64,000 nucleotides of DNA. It comes from Comamonadaceae bacterium 2FH. Lineage in GTDB: Bacteria > Pseudomonadota > Gammaproteobacteria > Burkholderiales > Burkholderiaceae_C. Numbering within the stretch: the first letter of the stretch is position 1; each line of letters begins with the position of its first letter. The notes beneath the pieces were generated by a model. That model searched no databases and was not told the origin of the DNA. It saw nothing but the letters and a program-made list of their open reading frames with translations. Positions 30,924 to 38,775 of the stretch are shown piece by piece. The position numbers were made by a program, and so were the translations under genes. The stretch lies in the NCBI GenBank assembly GCA_005503335.1, contig SCMQ01000004.1:69501-133500 (forward strand). The letters run 5' to 3'.

Positions 30924-31568
30924 TCAGCGGCCCTTGCGCGTCTCGTCGACCAGGTAGTTGACCACCTGCAGGGCGCGCTCCATGCTGCCGGCCAGCGAGC
31001 CATCGGTGTAGTAGCGGCCCGCGATGCCCAGCGAGGGCACGCCCTCGACCTTGAAGGCCTCCTGCAGCTGCACCGCGCGGCGCAGCTTGCTGGCCACGCC
31101 GAAGGACTTGTAGACCTCGGCAAACTTGGCCTTGTCCAGGCCCTGCTTCTCGGCCCAGGCCAGGATGGTCTCGTCGCGGTTCAGCGCCTGGCGCTCCACG
31201 TGCACGGCGTGGAACACCTTGCGGTGCAGCTCCTCGAGCTTGTTCATGGCTTCCAGCGTGTAGTACAGGCGCTGCTGCGGCGCGAAGTCGTCGCGGAAGG
31301 CCACCGGCACGCGGCGCACGCTCACGTCCTTGGGCGCGGCCTTGACCCAGGCGTCGAAGGCCGGCTCGAAGGCGTTGCAGTGCGGGCAGCTGTACCAGAA
31401 GAACTCGATCACCTCGACCTTGCCGGCCCCGGTCTCGACCGGCACGCGCTTGTCCAGCTCGATGTAGTCCTTGCCCTCGCGCGGCTTGAAGGCCTGGGCC
31501 GAGGAAAGGGCCGGGACACCCGCCAGCGCGACTGCGGCCGCCCCCATGGAAAATTCACGACGTTTCAT
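30924..31568 (-). CDS. dsbA: Thiol:disulfide interchange protein DsbA/DsbL
   Basis: The 214-residue periplasmic oxidase has an N-terminal signal (FSMGAAAVALAGVPALSSAQ) and the active site CPHC at residues 61-64 in IEFFWYSCPHCNAFEP. The cis-Pro loop is VEGVPSLGI. It introduces disulfides into secreted proteins. The ATG at 31568 was preferred over a GTG at 31580 that sits directly on the ribosome binding site. It follows the SPOR gene and argS. Confidence 0.94.
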   Translation of the reverse strand: MKRREFSMGAAAVALAGVPALSSAQAFKPREGKDYIELDKRVPVETGAGKVEVIEFFWYSCPHCNAFEPAFDAWVKAAPKDVSVRRVPVAFRDDFAPQQRLYYTLEAMNKLEELHRKVFHAVHVERQALNRDETILAWAEKQGLDKAKFAEVYKSFGVASKLRRAVQLQEAFKVEGVPSLGIAGRYYTDGSLAGSMERALQVVNYLVDETRKGR

Positions 31569-31619
31569 TGATTGATTCACTCCTGTTCCTCACAGAGCCC
31601 GGCCGGTGGCCGAAGTTCC

Positions 31620-32288
31620 TCAGCGCTGCACGCGCACCAGGGCCGCCTCCACGCCGTTGCCCTCCAGCCGCTCCTTGAGGCGCTCGGCGGCATCGCGCTG
31701 GTCGAACGGGCCCACGCGCACTCGGTAGACCGTGCGGCCGGCCTGCTCGCGCTCGCTCACGCGCGCCTCCACGCCCATCAGCGAGAGCTTGGCACGGTGC
31801 GCCTCGGCGTCCTCGGGGGTGCGGAAGGCGCCGGCCTGCACGAAGTAGCTGAACGGGTCGGCCGTCGCGGCGCCCGCCTTGGCGCGCGCCAGGTCGCCCA
31901 GCGGGTCGGCCGAGGCGGCCGGCCGGCTCGCCGGCGGCTTGGCGGCGGGCGCCGCGTTGGGACCCGCGCCGCGCAGGATGGGGATCTCGGGCGCCGGCGC
32001 CGGCGTGGCCGCAGGGGCCGGCGCGGGAACCACGGCGCCGACGGGACCGCTGGCCGCGGGCGGCGCGGAGCGCGCCGGGCTCTTGCCGTACAGCGGCGCG
32101 TTCGGGTCCCAGTCCTTGTTCTTCCTGGCCTCGGCCGCGTCCTGGTCGGCCGAGCGCGGCTGGTTCTTGTTCAAGAAGGGCACGGGCATCTTGGTCACGT
32201 AGATCGCCACAGCCAGCGCCACGCCCAGACCCACCAGCAGGCCGACGATGAAACCGAGGAAGGTTCCGCCTTGTTGCTCTCGTCTCAT
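31620..32288 (-). CDS. SPOR-domain inner-membrane protein (FtsN/DedD-like)
   Basis: The 222-residue protein has a short cytoplasmic start (MRREQQGG), one membrane helix at about residues 9-32, a Pro/Ala-rich linker and a C-terminal SPOR domain (residues about 145-220, DPFSYFVQAGAFRTPEDAEA and VYRVRVGPFD). SPOR domains bind denuded septal peptidoglycan. The location between argS and dsbA matches the betaproteobacterial ftsN-like gene; GAGGG precedes the ATG. Confidence 0.9.
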   Translation of the reverse strand: MRREQQGGTFLGFIVGLLVGLGVALAVAIYVTKMPVPFLNKNQPRSADQDAAEARKNKDWDPNAPLYGKSPARSAPPAASGPVGAVVPAPAPAATPAPAPEIPILRGAGPNAAPAAKPPASRPAASADPLGDLARAKAGAATADPFSYFVQAGAFRTPEDAEAHRAKLSLMGVEARVSEREQAGRTVYRVRVGPFDQRDAAERLKERLEGNGVEAALVRVQR

Positions 32289-32296
32289 CTGGGCCC

Positions 32297-33982
32297 TCAC
32301 ATCTTGCTCGGAGCCGACACGCCGAGCACCGCCAGGCCATTGTGCAGCACCTGGGCGGTCGCGGCGACCAGGGCCAGGCGCGCGCGCTTGACGGCCTGGT
32401 CGTCGACCAGGATGCGCTCGGCGTCGTAGTAGCTGTGGTAGCTGGCGGCCAGCTCGCGCAGGTAGAAGCTCACGTCGTGCGGCGCGAAGTCCTGCGCCGC
32501 CGCGGCCAGCATCTCGGGGTACTTGGCCAGCTGCAGCATCAGGGCCTGGGCGGCCGGGCTGTCCAGCGCCCCGAGCTCGGCGTCCTTCAGCGCGGCCAGG
32601 TCGCCGCCTTCCTTGTCCTGCCAGGCCGCGAGCACCGAGCAGATGCGCGCGTGGGCGTACTGCACGTAGTAGACCGGGTTGTCGCTGTTCTGCGCCAGCG
32701 CCAGGTCGATGTCGAACACGTACTCGGTGTCGGGCTTGCGGCTGAGCAGGAAGAAGCGCACCGCGTCCTTGCTGGTCCACTCGATCAGGTCGCGCAGCGT
32801 GACGTAGCTGCCGGCGCGCTTGGAGATCTTGACCTCGTGGCCGCCGCGCATCACGCGCACCATGGTGTGCAGCACGTAGTCGGGGTAGCCCTCGGGGATG
32901 CCCGCGCCCACGGCCTGCAGGCCGGCGCGCACGCGCGCGATGGTGCCGTGGTGGTCCGTGCCCTGGATGTTGACGACCTTGCTGAAGCCGCGCTCCCACT
33001 TGGTGATGTGGTAGGCCACGTCGGGTACGAAATAGGTGTAGGAGCCGTCGCCCTTGCGCATGACGCGGTCCTTGTCGTCGCCGTACTCGGTGGTCCTGAG
33101 CCACAGCGCGCCGTCATGCTCGTAGGTCTTGCCGGCCTCGCGCAGCTTCTGCACCGCCGCGTCGACCTTGCCGCTGGTGTAGAGGCTGGACTCGAGGTAG
33201 TAGTGGTCGAAGCGCACCTCGAAGGCCTTGAGGTCCAGGTCCTGCTCGTGGCGCAGGTAGGCCACGGCGAACAGGCGCATGCCGTCCAGGTCGTCGACGT
33301 CGCCCGAGGCGGTGAACTCGCGGTCGTCCGAGCGCACGGTCTTCCTGGCCATGAAGTCGGCCGCGATGTCGGCGATGTAGTCGCCGTTGTAGGCGGCCTC
33401 GGGCCACTCTGGATCGCCCGGCTTGAAGCCCTTGGCGCGCAGCTGCACGCTGGTGGCCAGGGTGCCGATCTGCACGCCCGCGTCGTTGTAATAGAACTCG
33501 CGGTGCACGTCCCAGCCCTGGGTCTCGAACAGGTGGCAGATCGCGTCACCCAGGGCCGCCTGGCGGCCATGGCCCACGTGCAGCGGTCCGGTGGGGTTGG
33601 CCGAGACGAACTCGACCAGCACGCGCTGGCCGCGCACCGGCTGAAAGCCGAAGCGGTCTGCGGCCGCCAGCACCTCGCGCACGATCTGCTGCTTGGCAGC
33701 CGGCTTGAGGCGGATGTTGAGGAAGCCGGGGCCGGCGATGTCGATGGCGTCGACCCAGGTCATGAACGGGGTCGTGGTCTGCAGGCTGGCGCTCAGGCTC
33801 TGCGCGAGCTGGCGCGGGTTCGCCTTGAGCGGCTTGGCCAGCTGCATGGCGGCGGTGCAGGCCAGGTCGCCATGCGCGGCCACCTTGGGTGACTCGAAGG
33901 CCGCCTTGGAGCCGGCACCGGGGGAGAGTTTTTCCAGCTCGGCCGCGAGCGCGGCGAGCAATTCCTGTTTGACGGAGAGCAT
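32297..33982 (-). CDS. argS: Arginyl-tRNA synthetase
   Basis: The 561-residue class I synthetase has the HIGH-type motif in [19 protein letters not shown] (residues about 128-146), a KMSK-like VKISKRAG near 385, an N-terminal Arg-tRNA recognition domain and a DALR C-terminal domain. The SPOR gene begins 8 bp after its stop, so the two form an operon with dsbA. Confidence 0.97.
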   Translation of the reverse strand: MLSVKQELLAALAAELEKLSPGAGSKAAFESPKVAAHGDLACTAAMQLAKPLKANPRQLAQSLSASLQTTTPFMTWVDAIDIAGPGFLNIRLKPAAKQQIVREVLAAADRFGFQPVRGQRVLVEFVSANPTGPLHVGHGRQAALGDAICHLFETQGWDVHREFYYNDAGVQIGTLATSVQLRAKGFKPGDPEWPEAAYNGDYIADIAADFMARKTVRSDDREFTASGDVDDLDGMRLFAVAYLRHEQDLDLKAFEVRFDHYYLESSLYTSGKVDAAVQKLREAGKTYEHDGALWLRTTEYGDDKDRVMRKGDGSYTYFVPDVAYHITKWERGFSKVVNIQGTDHHGTIARVRAGLQAVGAGIPEGYPDYVLHTMVRVMRGGHEVKISKRAGSYVTLRDLIEWTSKDAVRFFLLSRKPDTEYVFDIDLALAQNSDNPVYYVQYAHARICSVLAAWQDKEGGDLAALKDAELGALDSPAAQALMLQLAKYPEMLAAAAQDFAPHDVSFYLRELAASYHSYYDAERILVDDQAVKRARLALVAATAQVLHNGLAVLGVSAPSKM

Positions 33983-33992
33983 CGCCAGATTC

Positions 33993-34063
33993 TAAGTGCC
34001 GCCCAGCCCGGCGCCGGGCTGCAAGGCCAGCGAGGACACGTCAGTGCCGAGCGTGGGGGCCAT
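33993..34063 (-). repeat. Decayed copy D of the ~80-bp intergenic repeat (tentative)
   Basis: On the minus strand the gap between the DUF2214 gene and argS begins GGCCCCCACGCTCGGCACTG and continues with CGTGTCCTCGCTG, a CCCGGCGCCGGG hairpin and GGGCGGCACT. The order follows copies A-C (GCCCCCACGCTTG, CACTGCGTGT, core hairpin, CGGCGCT), but the core hairpin has been replaced. I regard it as a diverged relative. Confidence 0.45.
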
Positions 34064-34064
34064 G

Positions 34065-34505
34065 TCAGCGCGCCAGGAACACCGCCGCCAGCGGGATCAG
34101 CGGCAGCAGATGGGCCTGGACCATGACCATGCGGCGCGCGCGCCGCACCTGCCCGGCATCGGGCAGGCCGCCGCCGGCGTCCAGCGCTCGCCGCCAGCGC
34201 AGGAACATCAGGGTGGGCCGGATCGAGAGCAGGCCGATGACGACGAACAGCGTGAGCTTGAGGTGCAGCAGCGGGTGGCTCCAGTACCAGCCGCTGCCCT
34301 TGGCGCCGAAATAGATGCGCGCCAGGCCGGTCAGCAGCACGGCGCCGGCCGACAGGCCGTAGACCAGGTCCACGCGCGCCAGGCGCCGCACCACGGCCTC
34401 GTTCAGCCACTCGACGCGGCACAGGGCGGCCTCGCTGGACAGGAACACCACCATGGTCAGGAAGGCCAGGATATGGGCGTAGGCCAACAGGGCTTCGAGG
34501 GTCAT
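34065..34505 (-). CDS. DUF2214 family membrane protein
   Basis: The 146-residue protein has four hydrophobic helices: residues about 5-25, 48-68, 82-100 and 128-145. Motifs AYAHILAFLTMVVFLSSEAA and AKGSGWYWSHPLLHLKLTLF fit the DUF2214 family of unknown function. Its ATG overlaps the stop of the LysR gene (ATGA), so the regulator and this protein are translated from one mRNA. Confidence 0.85.
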   Translation of the reverse strand: MTLEALLAYAHILAFLTMVVFLSSEAALCRVEWLNEAVVRRLARVDLVYGLSAGAVLLTGLARIYFGAKGSGWYWSHPLLHLKLTLFVVIGLLSIRPTLMFLRWRRALDAGGGLPDAGQVRRARRMVMVQAHLLPLIPLAAVFLAR

Positions 34506-35566
34506 GTCTCAACTCCGGTGGGTGGCGCAGGCGGCTCGCGTTTCCAGAAGCCGGGCTGGCCGTAATGGTGCTTGAGGTAGTCGATCCACAGGCGCACGCG
34601 CAGCGGCAGGTGCTTGCGCTGGGGGAACACCACGTAGATGCCGTTGGGCGGCGCAGCGAACTCCTCGAGCACGGCCACCAGCTGGCCGGCCGCGATCTCG
34701 GCCTCGACCTCCCAGGTGCTGCGCCAGGCGATGCCGTAGCCGGCCAGGCACCAGTCGTGCAGCACCTGGCCGTCCGAGCAGTCCAGCGGCCCGCCGGGGC
34801 GGAAATGCACCACCTCGGTGGTACCGCCACCCTCCACGGGCAGGCCCGCGCCCGAAAGGGCGCCCTCCTGGTCCCGCCCAAGGGCGTTGCGCGAAACGCC
34901 CGCGCCCAAGAGGGCGCCGTCCTGGTTCCGCACAAGGGCGTTTCGCGAAACGCGAAACGCCCAGCCACGCGTCTGCGAGGCGTCGCTGGACAGGGTCAGG
35001 CAGTCGTGCTGCGCCAGCTCGTTGGGGTGGCGCGGCGTGCCGCGCCGGCGCAGATAGTCGGGCGTGGCCACGCACAGGCGCCGGTTGTCGGCCATGCGTA
35101 CGCTGACCAGCGAGGAGTCCGGCAGGTCGCCCACGCGCACCGCGCAGTCGAAGCCCTCGCCGGCCAGGTCGACCACGCGGTCGCTGAGGTTCAGCGAGAT
35201 CGTGACCTCAGGGTGCAGCTCGCGAAAGCGCGGCACCAGCGGCGCCACATGGCGGCGCCCGAAGCCGGCCGGCGCGGTGATGCGCAGGTGGCCGCTGGCG
35301 CGCACGCCGCCGGCCGAGACGCTGGCCTCGGCGTTGGCCACGTCGGCCAGCAGGCGCTGGCAGTCCTCGAGGAAGGCGCTGCCCTCGTGCGTGAGCGAGA
35401 TGCGCCGCGTGGTGCGCACCAGCAGCTTGACACCCAGGTGCTCCTCCAGCGCGTCCAGGCGCCGTCCCATGATGGCGGGCGCCACGCCCTCGGCCTTGGC
35501 GGCCGCCGTCAGGCTGCCCCGGGTGGCCACGGACACGAAGGACTCGAAAACCTTGAGTTTGTCCAT
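34502..35566 (-). CDS. LysR-family regulator carrying an in-frame tandem repeat insertion
   Basis: The protein has 354 residues against the usual 295-310. The N-terminal winged helix (FVSVATRGSLTAAAKAEGVA) and effector domain of the CrgA-like group (GHLRITAPAGFGRRHVAPLV) are normal. Near residues 200-240 two 18-residue units are inserted, VSRNALVRNQDGALLGAG then VSRNALGRDQEGALSGAG, after TRGWAFR and before TEVVHFRPGG. They lie between two strands of the effector domain, so a loop is extended and the fold may be kept. It overlaps the DUF2214 gene by 4 bp. Confidence 0.88.
   Translation of the reverse strand: MDKLKVFESFVSVATRGSLTAAAKAEGVAPAIMGRRLDALEEHLGVKLLVRTTRRISLTHEGSAFLEDCQRLLADVANAEASVSAGGVRASGHLRITAPAGFGRRHVAPLVPRFRELHPEVTISLNLSDRVVDLAGEGFDCAVRVGDLPDSSLVSVRMADNRRLCVATPDYLRRRGTPRHPNELAQHDCLTLSSDASQTRGWAFRVSRNALVRNQDGALLGAGVSRNALGRDQEGALSGAGLPVEGGGTTEVVHFRPGGPLDCSDGQVLHDWCLAGYGIAWRSTWEVEAEIAAGQLVAVLEEFAAPPNGIYVVFPQRKHLPLRVRLWIDYLKHHYGQPGFWKREPPAPPTGVET
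34845..34952 (-). repeat. Two tandem 54-bp palindromic units inside the LysR gene
   Basis: Units 34845-34898 and 34899-34952 agree at 48 of 54 positions and each encodes 18 in-frame residues. Each contains a GCGCCC/GGGCGC dyad and ends in a GGGCGTTnCGCGAAACGCCC palindrome. At 34936-34962 GGGCGTTTCGCG and CGCGAAACGCCC form a perfect 12-bp stem around AAA. The array resembles coding-tolerant palindromic elements such as the Rickettsia RPEs in behaviour, not in sequence. Confidence 0.85.
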
Positions 35567-35638
35567 GGCCGCAGATTATGCGGATAAAAGTCAAAGATCC
35601 AGCGCATCCGCAGCCTTTTCGCAACACCAGACCGCGGT

Positions 35639-36841
35639 TCAGGCCTGCTGCACCACCCCCTGTGCCAGCAGTTCATCGATCTTCTGCGCGCCGAATCCAA
35701 GCTCGGCCAGCAGCTCGGCGCTGTGCTCGCCCAACTTCGGCGGCGGCAGGCGCAGGCCCGGCCGCTGGCCGCCCAGCGTGAGAGGCAGCAGCACGGTCTT
35801 GGTGGTGCGGCCGTCCGGCAGCGCCATGGGTGCCAGGCCGCCCGTGGCGTTCAGATGCGGGTCGTCCAGCAGGTCCTGCGGCCGCGTGATCGGCGCGAAC
35901 GGCAGGGCGTGCCGCTCGAACACCGCGGCGAGTTCGGCCGCGCTGTAGGCCGCGAGGCGCTCGCGCAGGATCGGCATCATCCAGTCGCGGGCCCGCACGC
36001 GCTCGTTGTTGTACTTCAGACGCGGGTCTTGCTTCAGGTCGGCGAAGCCGAAAGCGTCGCAGAACAGGGCCCAGGCGGTGTCGCTGACCACCGCCAGGAA
36101 GATCTGCTCGTCGCCCCTGACCTTGAACACGTCGTAGACCGCCCAGGCCGAGATGCGCGCCGGCATGGGCGCGGCCGGCTGGCCGGTGACGGCGAACTGC
36201 ATCATGTGCTGCGCCACCAGGAACACGTTGTTCTCGAACAGCGCGCTCTGCACCTCCTGGCCCAGCCCGGTCTTCTCGCGCTGGGCCAGCGCCGCCATCG
36301 CGCCTATGGCGCCGAACATGCCACCCATGATGTCGTTGACGCTGGTGCCCGCGCGCAGCGGGTCGCCCGGGCGGCCGGTCATGTAGGCCAGGCCGCCCAT
36401 CATCTGAACCACCTCGTCCAGCGCCGTGCGGTGCTCGTGGGGCCCGGGCAGGAAGCCCTTGTGGCTGACGTAGATCAGGCGCGGGTTCAGCGCCTTCAGG
36501 CTGTCGTAGTCCAGGCCCAGCTTCCTCATGGTGCCGGGCTTGAAGTTCTCGCTGACCACGTCGGCGGTGGCGATCAGGCGCAGCACGGCCTCCAGCCCCT
36601 CGGGCGTCTGCAGGTCCAGGGCCAGGCTCTTCTTGTTGCGGTTGAACATGGGGAAGAAGCCGGCCCCCGAGCCGAGCAGCCGGCGCGTGGCGTCGCCATG
36701 GCGTCCGTGGCCTACGGGCTCGACCTTGATCACCTCGGCGCCCAGGTCGGCCAGCACCATGCCGCAGGTGGGGCCCATGACCATGTGGGTGAACTCGACG
36801 ACGCGCAGGCCCGCGTAGGGCAGGGACTGGGTCTCAGACAT
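35639..36841 (-). CDS. CaiB/BaiF family CoA transferase
   Basis: The 400-residue class III CoA transferase has GLRVVEFTHMVMGPTCGMVL at the N-terminus and GADVIKVE-like AEVIKVEPVG near residue 36. The catalytic residue of the family, Asp in a G-Q-x-V-x-x-x-L-x-D context, appears as Glu203 in GQEVQSALFENNVF. It overlaps the HMG-CoA-lyase-like gene by 8 bp, so the pair probably activates and cleaves one organic acid, for example a methyl-branched dicarboxylate such as citramalate, itaconate or 3-hydroxy-3-methylglutarate. Substrate not readable. Confidence 0.88.
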   Translation of the reverse strand: MSETQSLPYAGLRVVEFTHMVMGPTCGMVLADLGAEVIKVEPVGHGRHGDATRRLLGSGAGFFPMFNRNKKSLALDLQTPEGLEAVLRLIATADVVSENFKPGTMRKLGLDYDSLKALNPRLIYVSHKGFLPGPHEHRTALDEVVQMMGGLAYMTGRPGDPLRAGTSVNDIMGGMFGAIGAMAALAQREKTGLGQEVQSALFENNVFLVAQHMMQFAVTGQPAAPMPARISAWAVYDVFKVRGDEQIFLAVVSDTAWALFCDAFGFADLKQDPRLKYNNERVRARDWMMPILRERLAAYSAAELAAVFERHALPFAPITRPQDLLDDPHLNATGGLAPMALPDGRTTKTVLLPLTLGGQRPGLRLPPPKLGEHSAELLAELGFGAQKIDELLAQGVVQQA

Positions 36842-37769
36842 GGCGCGCCTCCTGCTGCCAGCCCAGCGGCAGGCCGGCTTCGGGTGTCATGCCGTAGAGC
36901 GGCTCGCCGGGCAGTCCGGCCTTGAGCGGCTCGCGCGCGGCGATCAGCTTTTCCAGGTTCACGCCGGTCCTCACGCCCATGGCCTCGAACATGAACACCA
37001 GGTCTTCTGTGACCACGTTGCCCGAGGCGCCCGGCGCGTGCGGGCAGCCGCCCAGGCCGCCCAGCGAGCCGTCGAAGCTGCGCACGCCCACGTCCCAGGC
37101 CGCCAGGCAATTGGCCAGGCCCAGGCCGCGCGTGTTGTGCATATGGGCCGATCCGGCGCGCTCGCCGAGCTCGGCCCGCAGGCGCGAGAACAGGCGCCGA
37201 ACCTGGGCCGGGTTGGCCATGCCCGTGGTGTCGGACAGGCCGGCCTCTTCGGCACCGGCGGCCACGCAGGCCACCGCGAGGCGGATCACCTCGTCCTCGG
37301 GCACCTCGCCCTGGAGGGTGCAGCCGAAGGCGGTGGAGATGCCGGCTTCTATCTGCACGCCCGGCGCAATGTCGTCGCGCAGGCGGGCGATGGCGCGCAC
37401 CACCTCGACCATCTGGTCCGGGGTCTTGCGCACATTCGCCAGCGAGTGGGCATGGCTGGCCGAGACCGGGATGGTGAGCTTGTGCACCCCGGCCCTGAGC
37501 GCCGCCTCGGCGCCCTTGGCGTTGGGCACCAGGGCCAGCACCGTGAGGCCGGGGTGGGTCAACGCATGGCGCACCACCTCGGCGGCGTCCGCCATCTGCG
37601 GCATCAGGCGCGGCGGAACGAAGGAGCAGACCTCGATCTCGCGCAGGCCGGCCGCGACCAGGGCGTCTAGCCACCTGAACTTGTAGCCCGTAGGCATGGT
37701 GGCCTGGACCGACTGCAGGCCGTCGCGCGGACCGACCTCGCTGACCAGGATTTCGGGTTTGGGGGGCAT
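36834..37769 (-). CDS. Hydroxymethylglutaryl-CoA lyase family protein
   Basis: The 311-residue TIM-barrel lyase begins MPPKPEILVSEVGPRDGLQS with the catalytic Arg-Asp pair and has HMHNTRGLGLANCLAA and the HMGL signature GLGGCPHAPGASGNVVTED with the catalytic Cys near residue 240. It would cleave a 3-hydroxyacyl-CoA to acetyl-CoA plus a keto acid. With the CoA transferase 8 bp overlapping downstream it forms a two-gene catabolic operon divergent from the IclR gene. Confidence 0.9.
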   Translation of the reverse strand: MPPKPEILVSEVGPRDGLQSVQATMPTGYKFRWLDALVAAGLREIEVCSFVPPRLMPQMADAAEVVRHALTHPGLTVLALVPNAKGAEAALRAGVHKLTIPVSASHAHSLANVRKTPDQMVEVVRAIARLRDDIAPGVQIEAGISTAFGCTLQGEVPEDEVIRLAVACVAAGAEEAGLSDTTGMANPAQVRRLFSRLRAELGERAGSAHMHNTRGLGLANCLAAWDVGVRSFDGSLGGLGGCPHAPGASGNVVTEDLVFMFEAMGVRTGVNLEKLIAAREPLKAGLPGEPLYGMTPEAGLPLGWQQEARHV

Positions 37770-37792
37770 GGCAAGTTCTCCAGAAATTCCGT

Positions 37793-37815
37793 AAGATAGA
37801 ACATAGTTCTTTCTT
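37793..37815. promoter_or_regulatory. Candidate IclR operator between the lyase operon and iclR-type gene
   Basis: AAGATAGAAC and GTTCTTTCTT form a 10-bp inverted repeat (9 of 10 matching) around ATA, with a perfect AGAAC/GTTCT core. It lies 24 bp upstream of the lyase start codon and 69 bp from the IclR start, in an AT-rich island. IclR-type regulators bind dyads of this spacing; control of both directions is inferred. Confidence 0.6.
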
Positions 37816-37883
37816 TCAAAATATTCGCAGACCCTGGGCCGCCTTGTCAAGCCGCGGCCGGCCCTGCCTCAGGAGTTCCCACC

Positions 37884-38630
37884 ATGCCCCGCAAAGCCCA
37901 GACCGAATCCCTGGCCGACCAGCAAGCCGCCCCCGGCGGCGCCGCCGCCGTGGACCGCGCGCTCTCGCTGCTGGCCGCTTTCCGCACCGGCGACAACGCC
38001 CTGGGCCTGGCCGAGCTGGCCGCGCGCACCGGGCTCTACAAGAGCACGGTGCTGCGCCTGCTGGCCTCGCTCGAGCACGCACAGCTGATCCTGCGGCTGG
38101 ACGACGGACGCTATGCGCTGGGCATCGAGGTGGCGCGGCTGCACGCCGTCTACGCGGCCTCGTTCTCGCTGGACCGCCTGGTGCTGCCGGTGCTGCGCCA
38201 GCTCGTGGCGCAGACCCAGGAAAGCGCGGCCTACCATGTGCTGCAAGGGCATGCGCCGCAGCTGAGCCGCCTGTGCCTGTACCGCGTGGACTCGCCGCAG
38301 CCGATCCGCGACCATGTCCGCGTCGGCGACCTGCTGCCGGCCGAACGCGGCGCGGGCGGGCGCGTGCTGATGGCCTTCGGCGCCCAGGGCCTGGGCCCCG
38401 GCCTGTCGGCCCAGGATCGCCAGCGCTATGCGGCGATCCGCGAGCGCGGCTACTACGCCGGCGTCGGCGACCGCGCCGCCGAGCTGGCCGGCATCTCGGC
38501 CCCGGTGTTCCACGCCGACGGCCGCCTTGCGGCGGCCCTCACGCTGACCATGCCGGCGCACCGCTACGACGAGCGCCATGTCAGGCCGGTGCTGGAGGCC
38601 GCGCGCCAGCTCAGCGCGCAGCTGCCCTGA
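37884..38630 (+). CDS. IclR-family transcriptional regulator
   Basis: The 248-residue protein has an N-terminal winged helix ([40 protein letters not shown]) and a C-terminal GAF-like ligand domain with [16 protein letters not shown] and [12 protein letters not shown]. It is divergent from the lyase/CoA-transferase operon and probably represses it. AGGAG precedes the ATG. Confidence 0.92.
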   Translation: MPRKAQTESLADQQAAPGGAAAVDRALSLLAAFRTGDNALGLAELAARTGLYKSTVLRLLASLEHAQLILRLDDGRYALGIEVARLHAVYAASFSLDRLVLPVLRQLVAQTQESAAYHVLQGHAPQLSRLCLYRVDSPQPIRDHVRVGDLLPAERGAGGRVLMAFGAQGLGPGLSAQDRQRYAAIRERGYYAGVGDRAAELAGISAPVFHADGRLAAALTLTMPAHRYDERHVRPVLEAARQLSAQLP

Positions 38631-38775
38631 GGCCAGCAACTTTTACGAAAAAGTCACTGGTTTAGAGCTTTCTTGCTTATTTATAAACCCAAAAAATTCG
38701 AATAAAGTCCAGTCATGCTGGCACCCGGCAGGCGTGCCTGACCGCTTCCCACTCTCACTCGTCGAGGTTTTTCAC

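Noticed and set aside
33793-34968. Open frame of 391 codons on the minus strand across argS, the DUF2214 gene and the LysR insertion
   Set aside because: It has no recognisable domain and is frame-shifted relative to three well supported genes; the Pro/Arg/Thr-rich start derives from the palindromic repeat.
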